From positions 124,001-188,000 of the forward strand of contig JAQEWB010000004.1 of NCBI GenBank assembly GCA_027694045.1: a stretch of 64,000 bases of DNA, in the 5' to 3' direction. A program made the position numbers and the translations under genes. The stretch comes from Bacillaceae bacterium OF18-1A (GTDB taxonomy: Bacteria; Bacillota; Bacilli; Bacillales; Bacillaceae_G). Positions within the stretch are counted from its first letter, which is position 1. Each line of letters opens with the position of its first letter. A model generated the notes under the pieces. The model did no database searches. It was not told the DNA's origin and worked only from the letters and a program-made list of their open reading frames with translations. Positions 9,385-18,751 of the stretch are shown here, piece after piece.

Positions 9385-9423
9385 ATGAAGAATAGGAAAG
9401 CTTTCTTAGTTAGGAGGTAAGAG

Positions 9424-10968
9424 ATGAAAAATACGTTAAAGCTAATTTTCTTTATCCTGCTATTGTTCGCGTTATTTGTTTCGTTACGTATGTTTATTGA
9501 TGTAGCATTTTATTCGGATGTAATTGGGATAAAAGATGTTTCGATTCTAGGTATTATTAGTATTTTGTTTACAGTATCTGCATTTTTAATTGGTTGCGTG
9601 ATTTTCTTAGAAAATCGCCATCCGTCTAAAACGCTTACATGGTTGATTGTATTAGGTATCTTTCCGGTATTTGGATTCTTCGCGTATTTATTATTTGGAC
9701 AAAACTTTCGGAGGAAAAGAATGTTCCAAAAGAAGGCGTTACTTGATGAACAGGCGTTTTTACAATATAAAGGACACGAAGATTACGAAGAAAGAATTTT
9801 ACGTAATCATAAGCATCAAGAATTGCTATTTCGTTTAGCGGACCGATTAGGTGCTTTAAATATTTCATTTCAAACTGAGACGAGAACATTAACAAATGGG
9901 GATGAAACGTTTCAGGCCATTTTAGATGGATTAAAACGAGCGAAACATCACATTCATATGGAATATTACATCGTACGTGATGATAAGCTTGGAACAGAAA
10001 TTAAAGACATTTTAATACAAAAATCAAAAGAAGGCGTTGTTGTGCGCTTCTTATATGATGCGGTTGGAAGTTTTAAATTATCAAACTCGTATATTGAAGA
10101 ATTAAATGATGCAGGTGTTGAAATGATTCCGTTCTTTCCAGTGCGCTTTCCGATTTTAAACGATAAGATTAATTATCGAAATCATCGAAAAATCGTTGTT
10201 ATTGATGGGAACGAAGGATTTGTCGGTGGATTAAATATTGGTGATGAATATTTAGGTAAAGATAAATATTTTGGTTTTTGGCGAGATACGCATTTATATT
10301 TACGCGGGGAAGCTGTCCAAAGTTTGCAACTTATTTTCCTTCAAGATTGGTTTTATATGACTGGTGAGGCTGTGTTAGCCCCTGAATATTTACAGGCAAA
10401 GGCAGTCGAGGGTGACCATTGGGGAGGGGTGCAGCTAGTTGGTGGTGGACCAGACAATAAATGGGAAACGATTAAGCATTTATATTTTGCAATGATTGCC
10501 TCTGCTCGGAAGTCAATTTGGATTGCTACGCCGTATTTCATTCCGGATGATGATATTTTATCTGCATTAAAGGTAGCTGCACTGGCTGGTATTGATGTTC
10601 GCTTGTTAATGCCGAGTAAGCCTGATAAGCGCACGGTCTTTTACGCATCGAGATCATACTTCCCGGAGCTTTTAGATGCAGGAGTAAAGATATATGAATA
10701 CGAAAAAGGTTTTCTTCATAGTAAAGTTGTCATTGTCGATTCTGATTTAGCCTCGATTGGGACAGCTAATATGGATATGAGAAGTTTCCATTTGAATTTT
10801 GAAGTAAATGCTTTTTTATACGATACAGATAGCATTCGAAAACTCGTTCAAGATTTTAAAGATGATTTAGAAGAATCAAGTGAAATTCATGGCGATCGTT
10901 TTCATAAAAGACGTCTTCATAGACGAATTGTGGAATCAACGTATCGTTTATTATCACCTTTACTATAA
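9424..10968 (+). CDS. cls: Cardiolipin synthase
   Basis: A 514-residue membrane enzyme that condenses two phosphatidylglycerol molecules to cardiolipin plus glycerol. Two or three N-terminal membrane helices (residues about 1-85) precede two phospholipase-D HKD motifs: HRKIVVIDG near residue 255 and HSKVVIVDS near residue 434, each followed by the G-G/G-T...N pattern. Length and order fit bacterial ClsA-type enzymes. The ATG at 9424 has TTAGGAGG at optimal spacing. The gene has its own terminators on both sides, so it is monocistronic. Bacillus genomes carry several cls paralogues and this copy cannot be numbered from sequence. Confidence 0.94.
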   Translation: MKNTLKLIFFILLLFALFVSLRMFIDVAFYSDVIGIKDVSILGIISILFTVSAFLIGCVIFLENRHPSKTLTWLIVLGIFPVFGFFAYLLFGQNFRRKRMFQKKALLDEQAFLQYKGHEDYEERILRNHKHQELLFRLADRLGALNISFQTETRTLTNGDETFQAILDGLKRAKHHIHMEYYIVRDDKLGTEIKDILIQKSKEGVVVRFLYDAVGSFKLSNSYIEELNDAGVEMIPFFPVRFPILNDKINYRNHRKIVVIDGNEGFVGGLNIGDEYLGKDKYFGFWRDTHLYLRGEAVQSLQLIFLQDWFYMTGEAVLAPEYLQAKAVEGDHWGGVQLVGGGPDNKWETIKHLYFAMIASARKSIWIATPYFIPDDDILSALKVAALAGIDVRLLMPSKPDKRTVFYASRSYFPELLDAGVKIYEYEKGFLHSKVVIVDSDLASIGTANMDMRSFHLNFEVNAFLYDTDSIRKLVQDFKDDLEESSEIHGDRFHKRRLHRRIVESTYRLLSPLL

Positions 10969-11004
10969 AAAGAGATGTCCGAAATTGGGACATCTCTTTT
11001 TTTG
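10967..11004 (+). terminator. Intrinsic terminator after cls
   Basis: AAAGAGATGTCC and GGGACATCTCTTT form a hairpin followed by a T-run, beginning at the cls stop codon. Confidence 0.9.
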
Positions 11005-11059
11005 AAAAGGAATTTGTAGCAAATTGTAGAATATAAGGAGCTGAAAGGGTGTGATTCTA

Positions 11060-12295
11060 ATGTTTATTGCCAGAAGAGAAGATGGAGAAAGAATTCATCT
11101 ATTATATAACCGAGATGAAGAGTATTTACGTGAAATGCGTAAACGAGAAAAATTCTTTTGTACAGCTTGCGGAAAAGAAGTACAAATGAAATTAGGAAAA
11201 CGAAAAAGTTGGCATTTCGCTCATAAGAAAGTAGATTCATGTTTAGCTTTTTATGAAGCAGAATCTATGTATCATATGCATGGTAAAGAATTGCTCTATA
11301 GGTGGTTAAAACGGCAAAACTTTCATGTGAACATAGAATATTATCTTCCGGAAATTCAGCAACGACCAGACATTTTCGTAGAGAGAGCAGGTAGAAAAAT
11401 TGCGATTGAATATCAATGTGCAAACCTCTCCACAGAGCAGCTGTACAAACGAACATATTCGTATTGGCAAGCTGGTATACAGGTCATCTGGATCCTCGGT
11501 GGAAATCAATTGAAAAAGCAAGCTGCATATTGGATGAAATTCTCCTCGCTTATGGCTTTCTCCTTACAATCTTATCCTCAGCCGTTTCTCATTTTCTTCT
11601 GTCCGAAACAAAAATCATTTATGAAATGTGCATTTCTCACTTCATTTTCTACAACCATCTTTTTCTCACATACTATATATTTACCGATTGATACGACTAC
11701 TTTCGAATCGCTATTTTCTCCCGTTCCTTTCCAAAAAGAAAAGTTAGAACAAGAATGGAAGCGAAAGAAGAATTACTTTCGGCAAAATGCTTTACCGATT
11801 TGGAATTATAATTATAAGTCATTATTACGCGTATTATATCACTTCAAATGTACTCCAGCGAGCTTTCCTTCTGAAATTGGTGTTCCCCTTCCATCTTCAT
11901 TTGCACTTCAAACAAATCCATTTATTTGGCAAGCTTTTCTATATATGAAGTGTATACGCGAGCTTGCGATAGGAGATTATATTTCACTTCCATATGTGTG
12001 TAGTTATGTGAAAAAGTATACGAAAAGACGTCTCCTTCCGTACTTTTCGCAACATATATGGAAAGTAGCAGTTACTGAATATATGACTTTTTTATGTGAT
12101 GCAGGTATTTTGCATAAAGTAGGGACTTATAAGTACCGAAAAATAAAGGAGGTAGTTATGCTACAAACAGAGGAAGAGATTGCGAAACAAGATGAGATTT
12201 GCCTAGTTCATGCGCTATCTCTATTTGAGACAAAGTTCAACATGAGAGAAGGAAAAGGGGATATAATAAAGAATGATTGTGAAGGAATTACATAA
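11060..12295 (+). CDS. coiA: Competence protein CoiA-like nuclease
   Basis: CoiA family protein (411 aa) needed in transformable Gram-positives for processing incoming DNA before recombination. The N-terminal part carries a zinc-ribbon-like 'CTACGKE...WHFAH' stretch. The central 'QRPDIFVE...IAIEYQCA' is the PD-(D/E)xK-type nuclease signature, followed by 'YWQAGIQVIWILG'. The rest is poorly conserved. A GTG at 11051 with AAGGAG ten bases upstream is an alternative start; the ATG at 11060 gives the more usual 'MFIARREDG' N-terminus. It stands just upstream of pepF, as in B. subtilis (yjbF-yjbG). Confidence 0.9.
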   Translation: MFIARREDGERIHLLYNRDEEYLREMRKREKFFCTACGKEVQMKLGKRKSWHFAHKKVDSCLAFYEAESMYHMHGKELLYRWLKRQNFHVNIEYYLPEIQQRPDIFVERAGRKIAIEYQCANLSTEQLYKRTYSYWQAGIQVIWILGGNQLKKQAAYWMKFSSLMAFSLQSYPQPFLIFFCPKQKSFMKCAFLTSFSTTIFFSHTIYLPIDTTTFESLFSPVPFQKEKLEQEWKRKKNYFRQNALPIWNYNYKSLLRVLYHFKCTPASFPSEIGVPLPSSFALQTNPFIWQAFLYMKCIRELAIGDYISLPYVCSYVKKYTKRRLLPYFSQHIWKVAVTEYMTFLCDAGILHKVGTYKYRKIKEVVMLQTEEEIAKQDEICLVHALSLFETKFNMREGKGDIIKNDCEGIT

Positions 12296-12346
12296 GAAAA
12301 AAACGAATTGTACTTAAGTAGAGATATTTAAAGGAGGGCTTAAAGA

Positions 12347-14173
12347 ATGTCAGAACAAAATAAAGCAAAAACATTACCAGATCGCAATGAGATTGAAGAG
12401 GCAAGTACGTGGCGATTAGAAGATATTTTCCAAACAGATGCAGAATGGGAAAAAGAATTCCAAGCTATTAAAGAGTTATTACCGAAGTTAACTGAATTTA
12501 AAGGGAAACTTGGAGACTCTGCGAACAACTTACTTGAGGTACTGCAATATGAAGATGAAGTTTCAATGCGACTAGGTAAGCTATATACATATGCTCATAT
12601 GCGTTACGATCAAGATACGACAAACTCTGCGTATCAAGCGTTAAATGATCGCGCGACGAATTTATATTCACAAGTATCTAGTAGCACAGCGTATATCGTA
12701 CCTGAAATTTTATCTATTTCAGAAGATACACTGCAAGCATTCTTGAAAGAAAATAGAGACTTAAGTATATATGAACATGCGTTAGAAGAAATTACACGTC
12801 AACGTCCACACGTATTATCTGAAGCTGAGGAAGCTTTATTAGCAGAAGCGTCTGAAGTCATGAGTGCATCAAGTAATACATTTGGTATGTTGAATAATGC
12901 GGATTTAAAATTCCCATCTATTAAAGGTGAGGATGGCGAAGAAATAGAAATTACGCATGGTCGTTACATTCAGTTTTTAGAAAGTGATGATCGCCGTGTT
13001 CGTGAAGATGCATTTAAAGCTGTATATGACACGTATGGGAAATTTAAAAACACATTTGCAAGTACGTTAAGCGGAGCAGTGAAACGTAATAATTTCAGTG
13101 CACGTGTTCGTAAATATGATTCTGCTCGCCAAGCTGCATTAAGTAATAATAATATTCCTGAAGCAGTATACGATCAACTTGTAGAGACGGTAAATGACAA
13201 TTTACATTTATTACACCGTTACATTGATATCCGTAAGCGTGCGTTAGGGCTAGATGAGCTTCATATGTACGATTTATATACACCGCTTGTACAAGAAGTG
13301 AAAATGAATGTGAAGTATGAAGAAGCACAAGAACTGTTACTAAAATCTTTAAACGTACTTGGTGATGAGTATGTTGAAATTTTGAAAGAAGCATATGAAA
13401 ACCGCTGGGTAGACGTGTACGAGAATAAAGGGAAACGAAGCGGAGCATATTCATCGGGTGCATACGGAACAAATCCGTATATTTTAATGAACTGGCATGA
13501 TAATGTAAATAATTTGTTTACACTTGCTCATGAGTTTGGTCATTCTGTGCATAGTTACTATACAAGAAAGACACAACCACACGTATATGGTGATTATTCA
13601 ATTTTCGTAGCGGAAGTGGCATCAACTTGTAATGAGGCGCTTTTAAATGATTATTTATTAAAAACGACAGAAGATAAGAAAGAGCGTCTATATTTATTAA
13701 ATCATTATTTAGAAGGATTCCGTGGTACTGTATTCCGTCAAACGATGTTCGCAGAGTTTGAGCATATTATTCATAAAAAAGTACAAGAGGGACATGCTGT
13801 TACACCGGACATGTTAACGGAAATTTACTATGATTTAAATAAGAAATATTTTGGGGATGCTTTAGTAATTGATGAAGAAATCGGCTTAGAGTGGTCTCGT
13901 ATTCCGCACTTCTACTACAACTATTACGTATATCAATACGCAACAGGATTTAGTGCGGCAACAGCTTTATCGAAACAAATTTTAGAAGAAGGACAACCAG
14001 CAGTAGAACGTTACATTAACGAATTCTTAAAGGCTGGAAGCTCTGATTACCCAATTGAAGTGCTGAAAAAGGCAGGAGTAGATATGGCATCTCCAGAGCC
14101 AGTAAAAGAAGCACTACAAGTATTTGAAGAGAAATTAAATGAATTAGAAGCGCTATTATTTGAAGAAAAGTAA
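12347..14173 (+). CDS. pepF: Oligoendopeptidase F (M3B metallopeptidase)
   Basis: Cytoplasmic zinc peptidase (608 aa) that cuts peptides of roughly 7-17 residues. The catalytic HExxH is visible as 'HEFGHSVHSYY' around residue 395, followed by the third zinc ligand region 'FVAEVASTCNEALL'. The N-terminal all-helical M3 domain begins after 'TWRLEDIF'. The ATG is preceded by AAGGAGGGCTT. Length equals the family norm. A good terminator follows. Confidence 0.96.
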   Translation: MSEQNKAKTLPDRNEIEEASTWRLEDIFQTDAEWEKEFQAIKELLPKLTEFKGKLGDSANNLLEVLQYEDEVSMRLGKLYTYAHMRYDQDTTNSAYQALNDRATNLYSQVSSSTAYIVPEILSISEDTLQAFLKENRDLSIYEHALEEITRQRPHVLSEAEEALLAEASEVMSASSNTFGMLNNADLKFPSIKGEDGEEIEITHGRYIQFLESDDRRVREDAFKAVYDTYGKFKNTFASTLSGAVKRNNFSARVRKYDSARQAALSNNNIPEAVYDQLVETVNDNLHLLHRYIDIRKRALGLDELHMYDLYTPLVQEVKMNVKYEEAQELLLKSLNVLGDEYVEILKEAYENRWVDVYENKGKRSGAYSSGAYGTNPYILMNWHDNVNNLFTLAHEFGHSVHSYYTRKTQPHVYGDYSIFVAEVASTCNEALLNDYLLKTTEDKKERLYLLNHYLEGFRGTVFRQTMFAEFEHIIHKKVQEGHAVTPDMLTEIYYDLNKKYFGDALVIDEEIGLEWSRIPHFYYNYYVYQYATGFSAATALSKQILEEGQPAVERYINEFLKAGSSDYPIEVLKKAGVDMASPEPVKEALQVFEEKLNELEALLFEEK

Positions 14174-14176
14174 TGA

Positions 14177-14212
14177 GAAAAGACGAGGGATTTAATCCTC
14201 GTCTTTTTTATT
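14177..14212 (+). terminator. Intrinsic terminator after pepF
   Basis: AAAAGACGAGGAT-type arms (AGACGAGGGA / TCCTCGTCT) are followed by TTTTTTA, a few bases after the stop codon. Confidence 0.88.
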
Positions 14213-14279
14213 TAATAATTCGTGTCGATATTTGTCGAAAAAAATCATTGTTTTTTCTAAATAGAGGGCATTTTGACAG

Positions 14280-14453
14280 TCAAAATCCTTTAAATCGTTT
14301 TTTATGGTTGAAATAAGAGAGGGCGATAACGATGACTCCGAATAAAAGAGGGAAGGCGATAATTTTAGGAAAAGCTTGTAGTAGCGAGAGGATGTACAAG
14401 AAAAAAGAAACGATGACAGCTAGAAAGATAAGTAAAAGATACGTTTTTTTCAT
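14280..14453 (-). CDS. Small membrane protein, function unknown
   Basis: A 57-residue protein with two hydrophobic helices ('TYLLLIFLAVIVSFFLYILSLL' region and 'IIAFPLLFGVIVIALSYF') and a basic tail 'NHKKRFKGF'. I do not recognise a named family. The ATG at 14453 has a strong GGAGG seven bases upstream, which argues for a real gene. A TTG five codons further upstream overlaps that ribosome site and is less likely. Confidence 0.6.
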   Translation of the reverse strand: MKKTYLLLIFLAVIVSFFLYILSLLQAFPKIIAFPLLFGVIVIALSYFNHKKRFKGF

Positions 14454-14665
14454 ATGGAACACCTCCAAAATAGCTTTTTTATAGCTTATTCAAAAATGAA
14501 AACGTTTAGAATGTGACAAAAGTGTGAAATTCGACAAAAGGGGTTGTCATCTGACGTCGAATCTTGTAATATAATAAGCGTGAACGAATTCACATACAAA
14601 CATATACCCCTTTGTTTGAACGTGAAAATTTCTCCCATCCCCTTTAATATTTTTATAAGCCGTAA

Positions 14666-14704
14666 AGAAAAAGACCTGGTGTTTACACCAGGTCTTTTTC
14701 TATT
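14666..14704 (-). terminator. Terminator overlapping the end of spxH
   Basis: AAAAAGACCTGGTG and CACCAGGTCTTTTT form a perfect hairpin. On the minus strand the first arm encodes the last residues (KDLV) and stop codon of SpxH, so the gene ends inside its own terminator. Confidence 0.88.
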
Positions 14705-15576
14705 GCTATCCATTTCCAATAACGCTCACACTTTACTTCAATCATTTGTACTTTTCGTTTCAGTTGTAATTTTTTTAGTTCGCGCTCGATTTCTTGCTGC
14801 GGACAGTCATATATAAATGCGACTTCTTTTGAAGATATAAATTGTGTTGCTTCTAGTAATGCTTCTAAAGGTGGTAACGGTTCTGGTTCAATTTCACATT
14901 TTACAAGTTCTTTCAATAATTGTACGTATACGTCGTAAGAATAAGTTCCAGCGATTTTAATACCTTCTTCATCTGAATTCGCGTGAAAAAAGACGAGGGA
15001 AGGTATTTCTGTAATGTGCATCTCATTTGTGAATTTTAAGTCACATTGGAAAGCTTTTTTTGCACTAGCAGAATGTAGATCTTTTTTAAATTCTTCCACA
15101 TCAATATTGCTATCTTTCGCACATGCAAGTAATAATTCGCAGTCAGGGTTTGATACATTTTCGAGGAAAATGTATTCTTGGAGTTTTCGCAAAAATTTCG
15201 AACCTGCTTTTCGGCCTTGCAACTCCGCTGCCTTAATTGCCATCGAAACTAAATATGGTGTTGACGATGCTTCTTGCATATGTACCTTTCCATCACATGA
15301 AAAACCTTGTAAACTTGTTGTCTTTTCCCACACAAATCGAATATTAGCAGGTTTATTCCATTTGTGTGAGGAAGCGTTCGTTCCATCCACTTTTCCTGTT
15401 ACGATATGACGAATAGAGAAGTATTTCCCATATTCCAGCCATAGTTTAATAATAAACGGCTCAATTTCCCAGCAATCTTTACAAAGTGGATCAATAAATA
15501 AATATGCTTCTACAGATTTATGCTCACATGCGGAAGGAGATGGCATATTGATATGCTTTGCTTCCTGCTTATCCAT
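14683..15576 (-). CDS. spxH: ClpXP adaptor SpxH (YjbH)
   Basis: DsbA-like (thioredoxin fold) adaptor, 297 aa, that presents Spx to ClpXP for degradation and is lost from solution during stress. The N-terminus is rich in Cys and His (C17, H19, C32, C35), and the '[16 protein letters not shown]' segment is the DsbA-family CxxC at residues 32-35. The middle has the helical insertion, and 'IPSLVFF' is the cis-proline loop. It overlaps the start of the downstream-facing globin gene by a single base, as in B. subtilis yjbH-yjbI. Its target gene spxA is 7 kb away. Confidence 0.93.
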   Translation of the reverse strand: MDKQEAKHINMPSPSACEHKSVEAYLFIDPLCKDCWEIEPFIIKLWLEYGKYFSIRHIVTGKVDGTNASSHKWNKPANIRFVWEKTTSLQGFSCDGKVHMQEASSTPYLVSMAIKAAELQGRKAGSKFLRKLQEYIFLENVSNPDCELLLACAKDSNIDVEEFKKDLHSASAKKAFQCDLKFTNEMHITEIPSLVFFHANSDEEGIKIAGTYSYDVYVQLLKELVKCEIEPEPLPPLEALLEATQFISSKEVAFIYDCPQQEIERELKKLQLKRKVQMIEVKCERYWKWIAIEKDLV

Positions 15577-15974
15577 TACACTTCACCTGTTTCGTCTGGA
15601 GTGTTAACCATATGCTGAGCTGTTAATGCTAAACGTTCAAAAACAAACTCTCTTATATGACCATGAACTCCTGTATCGTCCATTGCTCGCTCCATACATG
15701 ATAGCCAAGCCTTTGCTCGTTTTGGAGTAATCTCAAACGGAAGATGGCGTGCTCTTAACATAGGATGACCATGTTCTTCAGTATACAAATTAGGGCCACC
15801 TAAATATTGTGTTAAAAATTGTTTCTGCTTCCTAGCTGTTTCTGTTAAGTCATCTGGGAAGATGGGAGATAAGTCAGGGTGTTTACTGACATAGGAATAA
15901 AACGTATCTACTAATATTGCAATGCATTGTTCACCGCCAATTGCTTCAAATGGTGTCATCGGTTGCTTGCTCAT
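15576..15974 (-). CDS. yjbI: Truncated (2-on-2) hemoglobin, YjbI type
   Basis: A 132-residue group-II truncated globin. The conserved start of helix A-B ('[37 protein letters not shown]') and '[30 protein letters not shown]' are typical; the His of 'RARHLPF' is the expected proximal heme ligand. Such globins bind oxygen or handle peroxide and nitric oxide. The yjbI-yjbH pair is cotranscribed in Bacillus, and the start-stop overlap here supports it. The ATG at 15974 has AAGGAGT upstream. Confidence 0.94.
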   Translation of the reverse strand: MSKQPMTPFEAIGGEQCIAILVDTFYSYVSKHPDLSPIFPDDLTETARKQKQFLTQYLGGPNLYTEEHGHPMLRARHLPFEITPKRAKAWLSCMERAMDDTGVHGHIREFVFERLALTAQHMVNTPDETGEV

Positions 15975-16103
15975 CCTTTATAAACTCCTTTTTCCATGAA
16001 ATGTATATCTATTGTAGCAATGGAATGTTCGCGAGAGCAAATAAATAGCTTTCGTAACATTCTTTACTTGTTTTCTAAGTTGTAAATAAATTTTTTCTCT
16101 GTC

Positions 16104-16158
16104 AAAAAGTGAAACGTATCCACTAATGAAACGCATTCACTAGTGGAATTTTCACTTT
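16104..16158 (-). terminator. Nested-hairpin terminator after the CYTH gene
   Basis: On the minus strand an outer pair AGTGAAA / TTTCACT encloses an inner pair TCCACTA / TAGTGGA, followed by TTTTTGAC. The structure begins at the stop codon of the CYTH gene. Confidence 0.65.
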
Positions 16159-16735
16159 AGCGTGCTTTGTTTTGTTTGGCAAGGAAAAAGCGTTTTACTT
16201 TGTTATTTGTATGACGAACTGGTATGTCATGTTGCGTTAATAAATGAATAAATGAGGCTTTTCCTGTTTCTTCATCTTGCACTTCGAATTCAATTTCATA
16301 ATCATCGTGATTGTAATAGAAACTATGATCAAAGACAAGCGTTCCGCCTTCGAATAATGTTTCAGCTCTTTCTGTTGTTAAACTGCCCATATAAGTTAAA
16401 GCGGAAACAGGAATTTGTAATTTGTGTAGTTGATCTGCTACAGCCCCTTGAATGATTGTGTTTGTTGCCATCATCATTTTTGCCTCGTTTTCTGTTACGA
16501 CTTGATGCGTTTCTAATAAGCCGACTTCCGCAGGTTGTTTCAATGTTAATGTATAAGTTTCCCCTTTATGACGAATACGAAGTGCAGAACCAGCTTCTTT
16601 TAATGAGAAGTCCGGTGTTTCAAAGTAGTGATTCACTTGTTTCATAAATACCGTAATAGAAAATGCTTTGCATAATGTTTCAAATTCTTCTTCTGTAACC
16701 ATATTTTTAAATTCAATTTCAATTTCTTGTGTCAT
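16157..16735 (-). CDS. yjbK: CYTH domain protein (YjbK type)
   Basis: A 192-residue member of the CYTH (CyaB/thiamine triphosphatase) superfamily, whose tunnel fold binds and hydrolyses triphosphorylated compounds. The defining ExExK motif is at residues 6-10 (EIEFK), and other charged strand motifs follow ('ALRIRHKGETYTLTLKQP', 'YEIEFEV'). The substrate in Bacillus is not established. It lies divergent from the UPF0738-relQ-nadK genes, the same arrangement as B. subtilis yjbK-yjbL-yjbM-yjbN, where the link to nucleotide metabolism is suggestive only. Confidence 0.9.
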   Translation of the reverse strand: MTQEIEIEFKNMVTEEEFETLCKAFSITVFMKQVNHYFETPDFSLKEAGSALRIRHKGETYTLTLKQPAEVGLLETHQVVTENEAKMMMATNTIIQGAVADQLHKLQIPVSALTYMGSLTTERAETLFEGGTLVFDHSFYYNHDDYEIEFEVQDEETGKASFIHLLTQHDIPVRHTNNKVKRFFLAKQNKAR

Positions 16736-16879
16736 TGTATATGCTCCTTTTAAAAAATAATTCTTTCCACATTATCGCTTTTTCGTAAATTTGGTTCAAT
16801 GTTTTATTTGTTTGCGTCCATGTTATGATACAATAATACTGTTAAGTAAGACAGGAAGTTGAGATGGAGGAGTTAGAGC

Positions 16880-17251
16880 ATGCAAAATAAAATCCAAGTT
16901 AAGAGCGTAGAAACGAGAGAGAATGCTCTTATTTTTTGTGCGGAAAATACTGAAATAGAGGTAAAGGAGTTAAGTGCGCGTAATCACGTACTTGTAGACT
17001 CAGACAATTTATCATTTTTATATATCTTAGAGAATGAATCATCTTTCATTTATGTAAGTATTCCACACACGTGCTGGGAAGCAATGCATGAAGCGATGAA
17101 TAAAGATGCAGAAATGTTCATTCGCGTGAATGACGTTGAAATGGAATTAGAAGGATTAAAAGAAGAAGTAGAGTATTTAGTTGAAAATATTGAAGGTAAT
17201 GCAAATTACGGAGAAGAATTAGTAACTGCTGTAGAAAAAGTGTTTCTATAA
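16880..17251 (+). CDS. UPF0738 family protein (YjbL type)
   Basis: A 123-residue uncharacterised cytoplasmic protein of the UPF0738 family, conserved in Bacillaceae directly upstream of relQ. It is acidic, has no membrane segment, and ends in a predicted helical region ('VEMELEGLKEEVEYLVENIEGNA'). The ATG at 16880 has GGAGGAG upstream. The gap to relQ is only 30 bases, so the two are probably cotranscribed. No function is known. Confidence 0.88.
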   Translation: MQNKIQVKSVETRENALIFCAENTEIEVKELSARNHVLVDSDNLSFLYILENESSFIYVSIPHTCWEAMHEAMNKDAEMFIRVNDVEMELEGLKEEVEYLVENIEGNANYGEELVTAVEKVFL

Positions 17252-17281
17252 GCAAATGGATTGATTTTGGTGGTGGTTGAA

Positions 17282-17920
17282 ATGAATCGAAATTGGGAAG
17301 AATTTTTAGCACCTTACCATCAAGCGGTGGCAGAGCTAAAAGTGAAACTAAAAGGAATGCGTACGCAATTTGCAATGTTGACGGAGCATTCTCCAATTGA
17401 GTTTGTAACTGGACGAGTGAAATCAGTTGCGAGTATTGTCGATAAAGCGGAAAAGCGAAACGTACCGTTAGATCGATTGAGAGAAGATATGCAGGATATT
17501 GCTGGTCTTAGAATGATGTGTCAATTCGTAGATGAGATTAAGCCTGTTGTAGAATATCTTCGCAAACGAAATGACTTTGAAATCGTGGAAGAACGCGATT
17601 ATGTCACGCAAAAGAAAGAAAGCGGATATCGTTCTTATCACGTTGTCATTAGTTATCCCGTTCAAACGATACAGGGAGAACAAAAAGTATTGGTAGAAAT
17701 CCAAATACGTACGCTAGCAATGAACTTTTGGGCAACAATTGAGCATTCTTTAAATTATAAATATAGTGGACGTTTCCCTGAAGATATTAAAATACGCTTG
17801 CAACGTGCAGCGGAAGCAGCGTTTTTATTAGATGAAGAAATGTCTTCTATTCGTCTCGAAATTCAAGAGGCGCAGAAGATTTTTTCAAGAAAGCAAGAAA
17901 CGAAAGATTCCGAATCATAA
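17282..17920 (+). CDS. relQ: Small alarmone synthetase RelQ (YjbM/SAS1)
   Basis: A 212-residue single-domain (p)ppGpp synthetase that transfers pyrophosphate from ATP to GDP or GTP. Synthetase motifs visible are 'FVTGRVKSVASI', 'DIAGLRMMC', 'ESGYRSYHVVI' and 'VEIQIRTLAMNFWATIEH'. Hydrolase, TGS and ACT domains are absent, which marks the small synthetases; neighbours identify it as the RelQ/YjbM form rather than RelP/YwaC. An upstream frame start at 17261 is possible, but the ATG at 17282, preceded by GGTGG, gives the family length. RelQ of B. subtilis is a tetramer stimulated by pppGpp. Confidence 0.94.
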   Translation: MNRNWEEFLAPYHQAVAELKVKLKGMRTQFAMLTEHSPIEFVTGRVKSVASIVDKAEKRNVPLDRLREDMQDIAGLRMMCQFVDEIKPVVEYLRKRNDFEIVEERDYVTQKKESGYRSYHVVISYPVQTIQGEQKVLVEIQIRTLAMNFWATIEHSLNYKYSGRFPEDIKIRLQRAAEAAFLLDEEMSSIRLEIQEAQKIFSRKQETKDSES

Positions 17921-17938
17921 ACTAAAGGGTGTTGGGCG

Positions 17939-18736
17939 ATGAAATTTACAATTATGTCAAAGGGCGATCAATCATCAGATACACTAGCAAGTACAATGAA
18001 AGAATACTTGCTCGATTTTGGATTTATAATGGATGAAAAGGAACCCGACATTGTAATTTCTGTTGGGGGAGATGGAACGCTTTTATACGCGTTTCATCGT
18101 TATTACAATCGATTAGATGAAACGGCATTTGTTGGCGTACATACAGGGCATTTAGGTTTCTATGCAGATTGGTTACCGACAGAAGTAGAGAAATTAGTAA
18201 TTGCAATTGCGAAAACACCATTCCAAGTGGTGGAATATCCGCTTTTAGAAGTGATTATTCGCTATGTGAATGGAAGTAAAGAGTCACAGTATTTAGCGAT
18301 GAATGAGGCGACTGTGAAAAGTGCAGAGGGTACATTAGTAACAGAAGTGGAGATACGCGGAGAGTACTTTGAAACGTTCCGCGGAGATGGTCTTTGTATA
18401 TCTACTCCTTCAGGAAGTACTGCCTATAATAAAGCACTTGGCGGAGCAATTATTCACCCTTCTATTGAAGCGATTCAAATTGCAGAAATGGCGTCTATTA
18501 ATAACCGTGTGTTTCGTACGGTAGGTTCACCACTCGTATTGCCTAAGCATCATACGTGTGTATTGAAACCTGCTGCAGGAATGAACTTACAAATTACAGT
18601 GGACCATTTAACGATGGTTCATCAAGATGTGAAATCAATCCAGTATCGCGTTGCAAATGAGAAAGTACGATTTGTTCGTTTCCGCCCGTTCCCATTCTGG
18701 AAACGTGTCCGCGACTCGTTTGTTGCAGATAAATAG
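17939..18736 (+). CDS. nadK: NAD kinase
   Basis: A 265-residue enzyme that phosphorylates NAD to NADP using ATP or polyphosphate. The GGDGT motif is at residues 43-47, and the NAD-binding 'NEATVKS' and '[16 protein letters not shown]' motifs follow. It stands 18 bases after relQ with AAGGGTG before the ATG, in the conserved yjbM-yjbN order. Bacillus has a second paralogue (ytdI type); the neighbourhood marks this one as the yjbN type. Confidence 0.95.
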
Positions 18737-18751
18737 AAAGGGTTTATATAC

